From contig JAIFMF010000014.1 of assembly GCA_020048635.1 (NCBI GenBank), positions 1 to 41,422 of the forward strand: a DNA stretch of 41,422 nucleotides, written 5' to 3'. Within the stretch, counting starts at the first letter, position 1, and each line of letters begins with the position of its first letter. This document shows positions 1-9,058 of this stretch, in pieces. The notes under the pieces are model-generated. The model had not been told where the DNA came from. It did no database searches and saw nothing but the letters and a program-made list of their open reading frames with translations. The translations under genes were made by a program, and so were the position numbers. Source of the DNA: Desulfobacula sp. (GTDB lineage: Bacteria > Desulfobacterota > Desulfobacteria > Desulfobacterales > Desulfobacteraceae).

Positions 1-545
1 TCTCTTTCCCGGCCGCCCGCAACCGCCACTTCCAGAATTCCCGGAATGGCTTCAATATCATCCTTGAGGTCGTCGGCAATCTCCTTCAGCCTGCCGAGTC
101 CGGCGTTGCCGGCAAGAGAATAGATGACAATGGGCATTTCGGAAATATTGACTTCAAATACGGAAGGATCATTTTCAAGGTCCCGGGGCAGATCGTTTTT
201 GGCCTCATCCACCTTATCCTTGACCTTGGTCAGCACTTCATTGATATCGGTCCCGGGCAGAAATTCCACATTGATCTGGGACAACCCCTGGGAACTGACG
301 GAGCTGATATTCTTGACCTTGTCCAGGCCCTTGAGTTTTTTTTCAATTTTAATGGTGATTCCGGTTTCAATATCCGTAGCTGAAACCCCCCGGTATTCGG
401 TTCGCACAAAGACATAGGGAATGGTAATGTCCGGTTCGCTTTCCCTGGGCAGGACCATATAGGCATAAATACCGATGATGGCAATAATGACGGACATCAC
501 AAAAACGCTGGTCCTGTTCTTGACGGAAAAATCAGAGATGATCAT
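1..545 (-). CDS. RND efflux pump inner-membrane subunit, N-terminal part (AcrB/MexB family), truncated by window edge
   Basis: The frame is open from an ATG at 545 to the window edge, giving about 181 residues. It begins MIISDFSVKNRTSVFVMSVI: a short cytoplasmic helix and then the first transmembrane segment, as in AcrB-type permeases. The family-typical stretch LPRESEPDI follows, then a periplasmic porter-domain pattern (YRGVSATDIE, GLDKVKNISS, DLPRDLENDPSV). The ATG overlaps the stop of the upstream adaptor gene by four bases, so the two are translationally coupled. Family knowledge: proton-driven export of drugs, metals or lipophilic compounds together with a membrane-fusion protein and an outer-membrane channel. 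The substrate cannot be read from this fragment. Family assignment is firm; the sub-family is open. Confidence 0.9.
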   Translation of the reverse strand, partial: MIISDFSVKNRTSVFVMSVIIAIIGIYAYMVLPRESEPDITIPYVFVRTEYRGVSATDIETGITIKIEKKLKGLDKVKNISSVSSQGLSQINVEFLPGTDINEVLTKVKDKVDEAKNDLPRDLENDPSVFEVNISEMPIVIYSLAGNAGLGRLKEIADDLKDDIEAIPGILEVAVAGGRER

Positions 546-1702
546 TGGGTGATTTCCTCCATGTCCCGGATGGTTTTGGTGACATTCACCTTTTCCTTGT
601 CTTCGATGATGCGATGACCCACCACCACGACATGTTCACCGGGCTCAAGGCCTTGTTTGATTTCGGTTTTCCATCCGTCCAGAAATCCGGTTTCCACGGG
701 TTTGAAATGTGCAATGCCTTCTTTTTCAACATAAACGCCGGTTGTTTTTCCCACTGTCACAAGGGAATAAATGGGAACAGCAAGCCCCTGAGCCACCTGA
801 TGTTTGACCACATTCACCCGGACAAACATATCCGGCAGGATTTCCCCGTTGGGATTGTCCACCTTGATTTCCAGGTTATACAGACGGGCCATGGAATCAC
901 TGGTTTTATAAAGATAGTGGGATTCCCCGGTACATGTTTTTCCGGCCAGGGCATCAATGGTCATATCAAAGGATTTGATTTTTCGGACGGCATCCACATC
1001 GGATTCCGGGATACCGACCACGACTTTGAGTTTGTCGATCTGGAGGATATGGGCCACCGGGTCTCCGACAGCCAGAAAACTGCCGTTTTCAACATGAACC
1101 CGGTCCACAATGCCTTCCATAGGCGAGAGGACAGTGCAGCGACTGAGACTCAGTTTGGTGTTTTCCATCTCGGCCTTGCTGGTTTTGAGCCGGGCAACGG
1201 CTTCGTCAAACTGGGACTGGGTGGCAAAATTATTTTTAAGAAGGCTGCTCAGCCGGGCTTCCATGGCCTGAGCGGTTTCATAGGCAGCCAGGGCCGCATT
1301 ATAGGCATTCCGGTAATCGCTGTCATCGATCACGGCCAGGATATCTCCCTTTTTCACCCGCCTTCCTTCCATGGCCCGTTTGTCGATTATCTTTCCCCTG
1401 ATCTCAGAGACCACCTGAAGGGAAATCCAGGGCTTTACAACACCGGGAAGACTGATTTTTTCCATGATCAGGGAAGGCTCAATGGCCATGGTGACAACAT
1501 TGGTCAATGCCTTTTCAGCCATATTCCCCTTGGATTGATTTTCAGCAAGGGCGTCTTTTTTTTCTGAAATTTTTTGGCCTAGCGGGAGCACGATCAAAAC
1601 GACAATCAACATCAGTGCCAGAAGGGGAATCATTTTCCAGAGGAGCCGGAGAAATTTATTTCCGGATTTTTTAGTGTCATTTAGCTTAATTTCCATAAAC
1701 AT
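542..1702 (-). CDS. RND efflux periplasmic adaptor (HlyD/MFP family)
   Basis: A 386-residue protein with a basic cytoplasmic start and one N-terminal transmembrane helix (about residues 22-44). It then shows the membrane-fusion layout: a biotinyl-lipoyl half near residues 88-130 (GRRVKKGDILAVIDDSDY), a short alpha-hairpin with a coiled-coil pattern (about 135-185), the second lipoyl half (LSPMEGIVDRVHVENG) and beta-barrel/membrane-proximal domains. It would link the RND pump (next gene, 4 bp overlap) to an outer-membrane channel. Two starts are possible. The ATG at 1702 sits only 3 bases from the AAAGGA ribosome site, whereas the ATG at 1696 has better spacing, so the true start may be two codons later. 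Upstream lies a perfect palindrome at 1774-1797, suggesting TetR-type repression. Confidence 0.92.
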   Translation of the reverse strand: MFMEIKLNDTKKSGNKFLRLLWKMIPLLALMLIVVLIVLPLGQKISEKKDALAENQSKGNMAEKALTNVVTMAIEPSLIMEKISLPGVVKPWISLQVVSEIRGKIIDKRAMEGRRVKKGDILAVIDDSDYRNAYNAALAAYETAQAMEARLSSLLKNNFATQSQFDEAVARLKTSKAEMENTKLSLSRCTVLSPMEGIVDRVHVENGSFLAVGDPVAHILQIDKLKVVVGIPESDVDAVRKIKSFDMTIDALAGKTCTGESHYLYKTSDSMARLYNLEIKVDNPNGEILPDMFVRVNVVKHQVAQGLAVPIYSLVTVGKTTGVYVEKEGIAHFKPVETGFLDGWKTEIKQGLEPGEHVVVVGHRIIEDKEKVNVTKTIRDMEEITQ

Positions 1703-1773
1703 GTCCTTTGATGATTGATTTTTTTATGTTTCAATCTTCGTCAATCTGATTTAATCGGTACTATTTTTTAATG

Positions 1774-1797
1774 AGTTTACCTACCGGTAGGTAAACT
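1774..1797. promoter_or_regulatory. Perfect 24-bp palindrome, probable TetR-family operator
   Basis: The centre reads TTTACCTACCGGTAGGTAAA and the two-fold symmetry continues one or two bases outward on each side with no mismatch. It lies between the divergent efflux operon (start 1702) and the cyclase gene (start 1950), about 72 bases upstream of the adaptor start. A TACC...GGTA core of this kind is typical of TetR/AcrR-type operators controlling RND pumps. No regulator gene is present in the visible part, so the repressor is inferred. Confidence 0.6.
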
Positions 1798-1949
1798 ATA
1801 TCCTCGACCAAGTCCTGTCAACCCAAAATTGTATATCCATATAAACCTTTTTTGAATCTACAGAGATTTTGTTCTGATTTGTTAAAATTTGTGATATGTT
1901 TTAAAAAGCGCCCAAATGCCCCCATTGGATGAAGAAAGGTAATTGAAAA

Positions 1950-4900
1950 ATGAAAAATCTGGATGTCCATAATTTTGATACCTTTTGGCATAAGATTTCT
2001 GAAAAAGAACAAGTATCTATTATTAAAGCATCCCCCGATCTGGGACCTGATATAGCCATACAGGCCGTTCTCAAAGGAATTGAGTCCACTCATTCTGCCG
2101 TTCGGAACCAAGCCCGTGAAACCCTTAAAATTATTCAAACAGGGATTCTCGCCCGGCTAAAAGATTCAGTTGATAAAAATCAACGGCTCAGCGCCGTGAA
2201 AGATACAGCCCGGGTTTGTAGCAGGCTTTTCTCCCGGATCAAGCCGGGAATCTCCTTTGAAGAACAGCTTTTCATCTTTAAAACCCTTCTCGTGTTTGAG
2301 GGTAAAGGCGCACATTTTGCCTTTAAAGCCCTTTATATGAGAAGGATCAGTATTACGTCCACAGAAAAAATCATCTTGAATATTCCGGATTCACAGCGAC
2401 TGGATGTCATCCAGGAATACCTGAAAGCGTCTCCGGAACTCCGGCTGAAATTCGGTGTCGCTTTTAAACAGATGGTCCAGTCCATCAAACAAAAGGATGC
2501 GGTCGTAAACTTCTATGCCAGGCTGTTTGATGCGGAAGAAGATGTAGATCCGTTCTTATACAACCTCCACCCGGATTTAATAGATCCAGAAAATATCATA
2601 TCCGGATTTGTCCGGTCCGAATCTCCCGAGATCAGGGCAAAGGGGCTGAAGGCCCTTGCCATGTCGACATATAAAATTCTTCCAGACCTTCTTGTGGAAA
2701 TACTCACAACAGAAACCGATTTTAAAGTCAGACAGACCCTCTATAAAATAATAGAAAACTCTGCATTGGGAACTTATCCTGAAATTTTTCACCCCATACT
2801 GGCGCTCCTTGAAAAGACGGATGCCGAAGAAGCCTTTCATGCCTTTAAAGCCCTTATTGTTTCAGGAAAGCTGCCTTTGATTGAGGTTCTTGAAATCATT
2901 CGGAAAAAGCATCCTCATCTGATGAGTCATATCTATAAGGAAATTTCAAATCTATCCAAAATCGCATTTTTCTTTATCCAGGATATGGCCCTGAACCGAT
3001 CCGCCTATGCCGGAGCAAATATTGAAATCAATCTGGCAGCGGTTTTCGGGATTATCAAAAAAAGACCTGAACGGGTTGTGGGAATGCTGTTAAACCATAT
3101 CAGCCAATCCGGTGATGAGATTAATAAAGGGATTGAAGTCTTTATTAAAAAAACAAAACAGCTCCTGGCCATGGAAGGAAAGGATTTTAAAGAACCATTC
3201 CATATCATTCTTCAGAAAGTGGAAAAGATTGATCCGGTTCAGTCCGAAAGAATTCTTAAGTCCTATTTTTCATCTTCAGTCCTGGTAAAACAAATTAAGA
3301 CCCTGAAAAAAGATAAAATAAATGAGGCTATTGATTTCAACGGCGAACCCCTTATCAATACAGACCTGTCATCTCTGATCTGTCTTCATCAGGATGTCAA
3401 TTTTTCCAATTCCATTATCAAAGATTCCAGCTTTTCCAATTCATTTTTTTCCAATGCATTTTTTAAAAAAAGCATCCTGTATCAGGTAGACCTTAAGAAC
3501 GCCGTCTTCAACAATATCTCCTTTGATGGTGCCGTTTTTATTAAAGTAAATGCAAAAGCTGCCGTTTTCAAAGACTGCAGCTTTAAGGGGATCTCTATTC
3601 ACGACAGCAATTTTGACGAAGCGGTGATGAATGGTTCTTTTTTCATCGATTCCACCTTATCCAAAAGTTCATTCGAGAAGACAGACCTGTCCTGCTCCTC
3701 CTTTGCCTATTCCGCCATCAGGGGAATATCTTTTGTTCATTCAAATCTGGATCAGGCTGATTTTACAGGGATTCAGGCCCAGTTTTGCCGTTTCCCAACC
3801 CATGTCAGAGTTGCTATGTTAAAAGAGGATCTTGATCTGAATGTCAGGAAACATCAATTGAAGCCGGAGGATATGCCGGAATTTGATGCCAACCTCCTTT
3901 CAAAACTCAATATGTTGATCTTTGGCGAGTTCTTCCATTATGGTGAAATGAAATTTTTCCGGCAGAACAGGTATAGCCTGATTACGGCGTTTGATATATT
4001 CAAACCCAAACAGGCAGACCTTTTCCAGATCATTCCCTATCTCCTCCATGAAAATTTTGCTTTGCCGGGAATCAAAAACGAGTTTGATAAAAAAACCCCT
4101 CATGGAATTCATGATTATCATCCCGACCCTGAAACTCTTGAGGTCATTTCCAAATACGCCCGGGGGAAAAAATATGTCCTTGAACCGCTCCAGGAAGCAG
4201 CCATCGAAGGGCTGTTTACCATGGGAAGTATCGGGTCTGTTGCCCAGGCCGATGCTTCTGATATTGATTACTGGGTATGTATCTTTGAAAAGCGTTTCAG
4301 TAACAGTGAACTTGCACTCCTGAAAAAAAAGCTTCATACCGTTGAGGACTATGCCTGGGAGGAATTCCATATTCAGGTGACATTTTTTCTAGTGGATATT
4401 TTTAAAGCCGCGAACAATGATTTTGGCGGGTCTACCATTGAAAGTTCAGGATCGGCACAGGCCATGCTGCTAAAGGAAGAATTTTATCGTACCATGATTC
4501 ATGTGGCAGGAAAGCTTCCGCTGTGGTCTGTTCTGCCCACGGCATTCAGCAGGAACTATTACAATTCCATCCTGAATATGGTCTCGGCCCTGCCTGATTT
4601 TTTCCGGTATATTGATCTTGGCGATATCCACGCCATTCCAACGGGTGAATTTTTCGGCGCATCCATCTGGCAGATGTTCAAAAGTCTGAAAAACCCGTTT
4701 AAATCAATGTTGAAAATGGCTTTACTGGAAAAGTATGTCCATGAAAACGGCCAAAAGCCATTATTATGCAATATTTATAAGGATGAATGGATGAATTCCG
4801 GTGTCAATCTTAAACTCACTCAAAATGATGCCTATTATATCCTTGTCGATAATCTTCTGAACTATTTTCAAGCAGCCGGAGATAAAGAGTCTGTCTCTCT

Positions 4901-5816
4901 TCTTCTGACCTGTTTTTTTCTTAAACTCGGGATTTCAAAATCAGGCGATCTGGATAGTACAGTTTTCGGACTTCGAAAAATACTTCTGGAATACTGCCTG
5001 ACAAAATGGGGCTGGTCCAGGGAGAAAATGTTCAGGATCGGAGATTATAAGTCATGGCCTTATAAAAACAGTGTTGAGCTCTCAAATATTCTTCAAGCCT
5101 ATATGATTAAAAAACATAAAGCCTTGAACAAGATTTTTGAAACTATGACGGATGCTGAAGCCCTGATTTCTGCTGAGGACAGAACGGTTCTGGAGAGGAA
5201 GGTCTATTCTGAATTATCGAGGCAACCGGATAAAATTTCAAAAATGCTGCTTGTTTCTAAAAATGATCTGTTTTTCACCGGTCTCCATTTGAAATATACC
5301 CGGACAAATGAGGGGGAAATCACATGGAAGTTGATCAACAAAAACAGCAAAGCGGCTGATGGTTCAGAAACGCTGATCACGGCCAAAACCATTGAGGAAA
5401 TCGGTGTGTGGTTGATTGTCAATAAAATTTACAATGACGCCTTTCTGGTCAATTTGATTCCCAACCCGTCCCCCGTCACCATAGGTGACATCCGCAAACT
5501 GTTCAAAACCCTGTATGATTATTTCGGGCCCCTGATCAATAAACCGGTCGGCTTTGACCATTTATTGAAAAAGGAAGCGCTTGTCGGCCTTTTTGTATCT
5601 GCCAATTTTTATACCTCACGACAGCAGCGCGAAATCCTTTATTATACGATGATCTACATGAACGCCTGGGGAGAGATGTTTTTAAAATCCTTCAACCTGG
5701 AAAAAGGATTGCTGGAAATCGAAGCCTTCAGGAACATCATTCAAGAGCGATTGTATCCGGCAACATTGCCGGAGGGTTCTATTTGCTATTTCCGAGGTCT
5801 GGCAAAGGAATTCTAA
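1950..5816 (+). CDS. Class I adenylate cyclase (CyaA-type) with N-terminal helical repeats and pentapeptide-repeat insert
   Basis: A 1288-residue protein, much longer than the roughly 850 residues of enterobacterial CyaA. Residues 1 to about 450 look like HEAT/ARM-type helical repeats (for example SPEIRAKGLKALAMS, then DFKVRQTLYKI). Residues about 480-615 are a run of pentapeptide repeats of the A(D/N)LxF type (SSFSNSFFSNAFF, SNLDQADFTG). The rest is the class I cyclase region. The nucleotidyltransferase signature MGSIGSVAQADASDIDYW covers residues 758-775 with catalytic-type aspartates D771 and D773. Expected reaction: ATP to 3',5'-cyclic AMP plus pyrophosphate in the cytoplasm. The E. coli glucose-regulation half is not recognisable; the N-terminal repeats may replace it as a sensory or scaffolding module (inference). 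The start ATG follows GAAAGG. The gene ends tail-to-tail with the glutaredoxin gene. Confidence 0.85.
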   Translation: MKNLDVHNFDTFWHKISEKEQVSIIKASPDLGPDIAIQAVLKGIESTHSAVRNQARETLKIIQTGILARLKDSVDKNQRLSAVKDTARVCSRLFSRIKPGISFEEQLFIFKTLLVFEGKGAHFAFKALYMRRISITSTEKIILNIPDSQRLDVIQEYLKASPELRLKFGVAFKQMVQSIKQKDAVVNFYARLFDAEEDVDPFLYNLHPDLIDPENIISGFVRSESPEIRAKGLKALAMSTYKILPDLLVEILTTETDFKVRQTLYKIIENSALGTYPEIFHPILALLEKTDAEEAFHAFKALIVSGKLPLIEVLEIIRKKHPHLMSHIYKEISNLSKIAFFFIQDMALNRSAYAGANIEINLAAVFGIIKKRPERVVGMLLNHISQSGDEINKGIEVFIKKTKQLLAMEGKDFKEPFHIILQKVEKIDPVQSERILKSYFSSSVLVKQIKTLKKDKINEAIDFNGEPLINTDLSSLICLHQDVNFSNSIIKDSSFSNSFFSNAFFKKSILYQVDLKNAVFNNISFDGAVFIKVNAKAAVFKDCSFKGISIHDSNFDEAVMNGSFFIDSTLSKSSFEKTDLSCSSFAYSAIRGISFVHSNLDQADFTGIQAQFCRFPTHVRVAMLKEDLDLNVRKHQLKPEDMPEFDANLLSKLNMLIFGEFFHYGEMKFFRQNRYSLITAFDIFKPKQADLFQIIPYLLHENFALPGIKNEFDKKTPHGIHDYHPDPETLEVISKYARGKKYVLEPLQEAAIEGLFTMGSIGSVAQADASDIDYWVCIFEKRFSNSELALLKKKLHTVEDYAWEEFHIQVTFFLVDIFKAANNDFGGSTIESSGSAQAMLLKEEFYRTMIHVAGKLPLWSVLPTAFSRNYYNSILNMVSALPDFFRYIDLGDIHAIPTGEFFGASIWQMFKSLKNPFKSMLKMALLEKYVHENGQKPLLCNIYKDEWMNSGVNLKLTQNDAYYILVDNLLNYFQAAGDKESVSLLLTCFFLKLGISKSGDLDSTVFGLRKILLEYCLTKWGWSREKMFRIGDYKSWPYKNSVELSNILQAYMIKKHKALNKIFETMTDAEALISAEDRTVLERKVYSELSRQPDKISKMLLVSKNDLFFTGLHLKYTRTNEGEITWKLINKNSKAADGSETLITAKTIEEIGVWLIVNKIYNDAFLVNLIPNPSPVTIGDIRKLFKTLYDYFGPLINKPVGFDHLLKKEALVGLFVSANFYTSRQQREILYYTMIYMNAWGEMFLKSFNLEKGLLEIEAFRNIIQERLYPATLPEGSICYFRGLAKEF

Positions 5817-6067
5817 AGTATTCCCAGTTTTTTCAGATCAAGCTGCAGATCAAGCTCATTAAAAACCTTACCCCCCCTCCATTTTCCATTAAATTCAAGT
5901 GTCGGAACCACCCAGTCATCCCCTCCGTTGACGTCAATGACTTTTTGAATAATATCATCGGGTTGTTCTTCTATTTCAATGTAGTTGAACGGGATATGGT
6001 TCTTCTTAAAGTATTCAACAGCTTTCGCACAATGTGGGCACCATTTGGCAGCATAGACGTTCAGCAT
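5813..6067 (-). CDS. Glutaredoxin-like mini-redoxin
   Basis: An 84-residue protein with a thioredoxin fold. The active-site motif WCPHC has its cysteines at residues 10 and 13, and a cis-proline follows at VVPTLEF (P55). The length fits glutaredoxin-like or mycoredoxin-like proteins. CPHC rather than CPYC is seen in bacterial glutaredoxin-family reductases. Probable role: thiol-disulfide exchange in the cytoplasm; there is no signal peptide. The stop codon overlaps the cyclase stop (CTAA on opposite strands), so the two transcripts converge. The start ATG has an AGGAG site just upstream (the plus strand reads CTCCTCC at about 6071-6077). Confidence 0.85.
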   Translation of the reverse strand: MLNVYAAKWCPHCAKAVEYFKKNHIPFNYIEIEEQPDDIIQKVIDVNGGDDWVVPTLEFNGKWRGGKVFNELDLQLDLKKLGIL

Positions 6068-6167
6068 AATCTCCTCCTTTGTTTTTTAATTTTCTTCATC
6101 ATAGCCGGATATCCGATCAGCATCAATGCTTTTGTTGGAATAATCCGATATCAAAAAAAATGACTGC

Positions 6168-6195
6168 TTGACAGTTAGCGGCATATCTCTATAAT
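6168..6195 (+). promoter_or_regulatory. Consensus sigma-70 promoter for the two-component/HD-GYP operon
   Basis: A perfect -35 box TTGACA (6168-6173) and a perfect -10 box TATAAT (6190-6195) are separated by 16 bases. This places transcription start near 6202, about 70 bases upstream of the hybrid kinase start. An AAAGCATGCTTT palindrome followed by T residues lies in the leader near 6242-6256. Consensus boxes imply strong basal transcription unless repressed. Confidence 0.75.
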
Positions 6196-6274
6196 TTATC
6201 CATCAAATAGAGACTTTCCATCAAACCCGGTTTTATGCGCGAAAGCATGCTTTTTTGACTTAAGGGGGAGAAAA

Positions 6275-7936
6275 ATGAACCCATCCGCAGTTTCTAAAAG
6301 CCTTATCATGATTGTTGATGATGAGATGGAAAATATTGAGTTTTTGAAAGAATTGCTGGATCAGTTCGGATTCAACCTTGTTTTCGCATCCAAAGGTCAA
6401 GATGCAATCCGGCTTTTGGAAGAATCCCTTCCGGATATCATCCTTATAGACGTATTAATGCCTGAAATGGATGGATTTGAAGTCTGTCGGAGGATTAAAG
6501 AAAATAAAAAGACAAAGGATATTCCGATCCTGTTCATGACGAACGTGACCGATCCCGTGAATAAAGTAACAGGACTTGAGCTCGGGGGAGCGGATTATAT
6601 CACCAAACCCTTCCAGAAAGAAGAGGTGCTCTCCCGGCTTAAAATACATTTTGTGATGCGCCAGTTGCAGCTCCAACTTCAGAAGACACGAAAAAGCCTG
6701 GATGATGAAGTCCTGCTTCGAACCCAGGAACTAAAGAAATCAAATGAACAGTTGAAAAAAGAGCTGAGCGAACAGAAACGCATGGAAAAAATTCTCAAGC
6801 AGGCCCAGAAAATGGAGGCCATCAGCACCTTGTCACGAGGAATTGCCCATGATTTCAATAATATCCTCGCCATTATAATCGGATATTGTGACCTGGCCGC
6901 CATGGAAAACCTGCCAAAGACATCCATCACAGGAACCAGTCTTGAAAAAATACATACCGCCGCATTTCGTGCCAAGGAGCTTGTTCAACATCTTTTAACC
7001 TTCTGCCGTGAGACAGATCAAGATAAAACGCATATCCGGATATCCCCGATCTTACATTCCATCATAAATTTTTTAAAATCTGATTTTCCCTCTTCAATTG
7101 AACTGAAAATGGACCTTAAAGAAGAAACAGGAACCGTGCTCGCAGATACTGCAAAGATCCAGCAACTCCTCCTGAACCTCTGCCAGAATGCGCTCCAGGC
7201 CATGGAAAAGACCGGCGGAAAACTGACCATCGGTCTGAACCACATTTTCTTAGATTCAGAACAGGCATCCAACATTCCCAATCTGGCATCGGGCCACTAT
7301 GACCGCATCCTGATACAGGACACCGGACCCGGCATGGACCCGGAAATCCTTGAGCGAATTTTCGATCCCTATTTTACGACCAAAGAACCCGGAGAAGGAA
7401 CCGGGCTGGGCCTGGCAATTGCCTTTGGAATCGCCGTCAGCCACGGTGGAACCATTCTTGTGGAAAGCCGGCCCGGAAGAGGATCTTCCTTTGAGGTGCT
7501 TCTTCCCCTGCGGCAGACCGAACAAGACAGGCCTGATATCGGAAGCGACCCGGAACTGCCCAGAGGCAGTGGCCATGTGATGTTTATTGATGATGAAGAA
7601 TCCCTGGTTGATTTTGGAAAAATTGTTCTCGGACTTGCAGGATATACCGTTGAGGGGTATACAACCAGCATTGACGCGCTGGAAGCATTCAAAAAAGATC
7701 CGCAAAAATATGACCTTGTCGTTACGGATCATATCATGCCCAAATTACAGGGAGTGGATCTGGCCGGGAAAATGCTGGAAATCCGCAACACTATCCCTGT
7801 CCTTTTGTGTACCGGTACCCGGAGCGAAAAACTTGTCGAACATGCAAAGGCTGCCGGCATTATTGAAATTCTTCAGAAACCCATCCCTATGAAGATACTG
7901 ATTAAAACCATCAACCGAATCCTGGAGAAACACTGA
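6275..7936 (+). CDS. Hybrid histidine kinase, REC-HisKA-HATPase-REC
   Basis: A 553-residue soluble kinase with no membrane segment. The N-terminal receiver spans about residues 12-130 (phosphoacceptor D59 in LIDVLMPEMDG). A coiled-coil linker covers about 130-180. The dimerisation/phosphoacceptor motif RGIAHDFNNI has H192, of the type found in Desulfobacterota hybrid kinases. The ATPase domain has an N box (NLCQNALQAM) and G boxes (DTGPGMD, GEGTGLGLA). The C-terminal receiver spans about 430-550 with D485 (VVTDHIMPK). It likely relays phosphate to the HD-GYP regulator, whose ATG overlaps this stop codon by one base (TGATG). The input signal is unknown because there is no classical sensor domain; the N-terminal receiver probably accepts phosphate from another kinase. 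Confidence 0.92.
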   Translation: MNPSAVSKSLIMIVDDEMENIEFLKELLDQFGFNLVFASKGQDAIRLLEESLPDIILIDVLMPEMDGFEVCRRIKENKKTKDIPILFMTNVTDPVNKVTGLELGGADYITKPFQKEEVLSRLKIHFVMRQLQLQLQKTRKSLDDEVLLRTQELKKSNEQLKKELSEQKRMEKILKQAQKMEAISTLSRGIAHDFNNILAIIIGYCDLAAMENLPKTSITGTSLEKIHTAAFRAKELVQHLLTFCRETDQDKTHIRISPILHSIINFLKSDFPSSIELKMDLKEETGTVLADTAKIQQLLLNLCQNALQAMEKTGGKLTIGLNHIFLDSEQASNIPNLASGHYDRILIQDTGPGMDPEILERIFDPYFTTKEPGEGTGLGLAIAFGIAVSHGGTILVESRPGRGSSFEVLLPLRQTEQDRPDIGSDPELPRGSGHVMFIDDEESLVDFGKIVLGLAGYTVEGYTTSIDALEAFKKDPQKYDLVVTDHIMPKLQGVDLAGKMLEIRNTIPVLLCTGTRSEKLVEHAKAAGIIEILQKPIPMKILIKTINRILEKH

Positions 7937-9012
7937 TGATTGATTTTTTTAATACTGAGTCTGAAACCATCCGTATCCTGGTGGTTGATGATGAACCCAT
8001 GATCAGAGATCTGCTTGAACAGTCACTGGAAAGGACCGGATATGATTGTTCTTTTGCTGAAAACGGGGAGGCAGCACTGGAAAAAATGGCCCTCATCCCC
8101 TTTGATGTGGTGGTCACTGATATTGACATGCCGGGCATGGGCGGCATCGAACTTTCTAAACTCATTAAAACCAATTTTTTTGCCGATGTCATTGTCATGA
8201 CGGGCCAGATCCGAAGTTACCAGTATGATGAAATTATCAGCCTGGGTGCCAGCGATTTTGTTGAAAAACCTTTTTCTCCGAGGGAAATAGTTCTCAGGAT
8301 CGATCGTGTGCTGAGGGAAAGACGACTCAGGCAGATTGCCAGAAAAGCACACGAAGAACTTAAGGAATCCTATATTGATTCCATCCATCGCCTGGTTATG
8401 GCAGCCGAATATAAAGATGAGGATACCGGCGACCACATTATCCGGATTGGAAAATATTGTTCCCTCATAGCTGAAAAATTAAATCTGCCAGAGAAGTTCG
8501 TCAACACCATCCATTATGCCGCCCCCATGCACGATATTGGAAAAATCGGCATTCCAGACAAAATTCTGCTAAAGCCCGGCAAGCTCACCCAAATCGAGTT
8601 TGAAACTATCAAAACCCATGCTCAGATCGGAGCCAGGCTGTTATCCCGGTCAAAATCAAAAATCCTCCAGATGGCCCAGGAAATTGCCCTGACCCATCAT
8701 GAAAAATTCAATGGAAAGGGATATCCCAATCAGCTCAAGGGAGCCGATATTCCCATTTCCGGACGGATCGTTGCCATTGCCGACACCTTTGATGCCCTGA
8801 CCTCAAAACGTCCCTACAAAGAACCCTACCCGAAAGAGATTACCCTTAATATTTTGCAAAAGGAGAGGGGGGAACAGTTTGATCCTGCCATCCTTGACAT
8901 ATTTATCAATAATTTTAATGAGTTCTTCGAAATCAGGGGCAAAATCGGCATCTTCGAAGGCGAATCTTTCCAGGATTTCATCCTCAGCGAACGGGACAGC
9001 ACCGGAAAATAA
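7936..9012 (+). CDS. Response regulator with HD-GYP cyclic-di-GMP phosphodiesterase domain
   Basis: A 358-residue protein with an RpfG-like layout. The receiver domain covers about residues 12-130 (VVTDIDMPG, phosphoacceptor D62). A short helical linker leads to an HD-GYP domain over about 150-340. The catalytic HD pair is H199-D200 in MHDIGKIGIPD. The family signature is intact at THHEKFNGKGYP (H254-H255, G262-Y263-P264). Family role: hydrolysis of cyclic-di-GMP, lowering its level when phosphorylated. The gene is translationally coupled to the hybrid kinase (1-base stop/start overlap), so the pair likely forms one signalling unit. The output (motility, biofilm) cannot be read from the sequence. 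Confidence 0.93.
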   Translation: MIDFFNTESETIRILVVDDEPMIRDLLEQSLERTGYDCSFAENGEAALEKMALIPFDVVVTDIDMPGMGGIELSKLIKTNFFADVIVMTGQIRSYQYDEIISLGASDFVEKPFSPREIVLRIDRVLRERRLRQIARKAHEELKESYIDSIHRLVMAAEYKDEDTGDHIIRIGKYCSLIAEKLNLPEKFVNTIHYAAPMHDIGKIGIPDKILLKPGKLTQIEFETIKTHAQIGARLLSRSKSKILQMAQEIALTHHEKFNGKGYPNQLKGADIPISGRIVAIADTFDALTSKRPYKEPYPKEITLNILQKERGEQFDPAILDIFINNFNEFFEIRGKIGIFEGESFQDFILSERDSTGK

Positions 9013-9058
9013 CGCCAGCCACCTTCCTTTTTAATCCAGACCTGTGTGTTTTCAATAT

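Noticed and set aside
545..1567. 340-codon open frame on the plus strand opposite the efflux adaptor
   Set aside because: Antisense shadow of a clear HlyD-family gene; the product is rich in His/Gly/Phe with no recognisable domain and no ribosome site.
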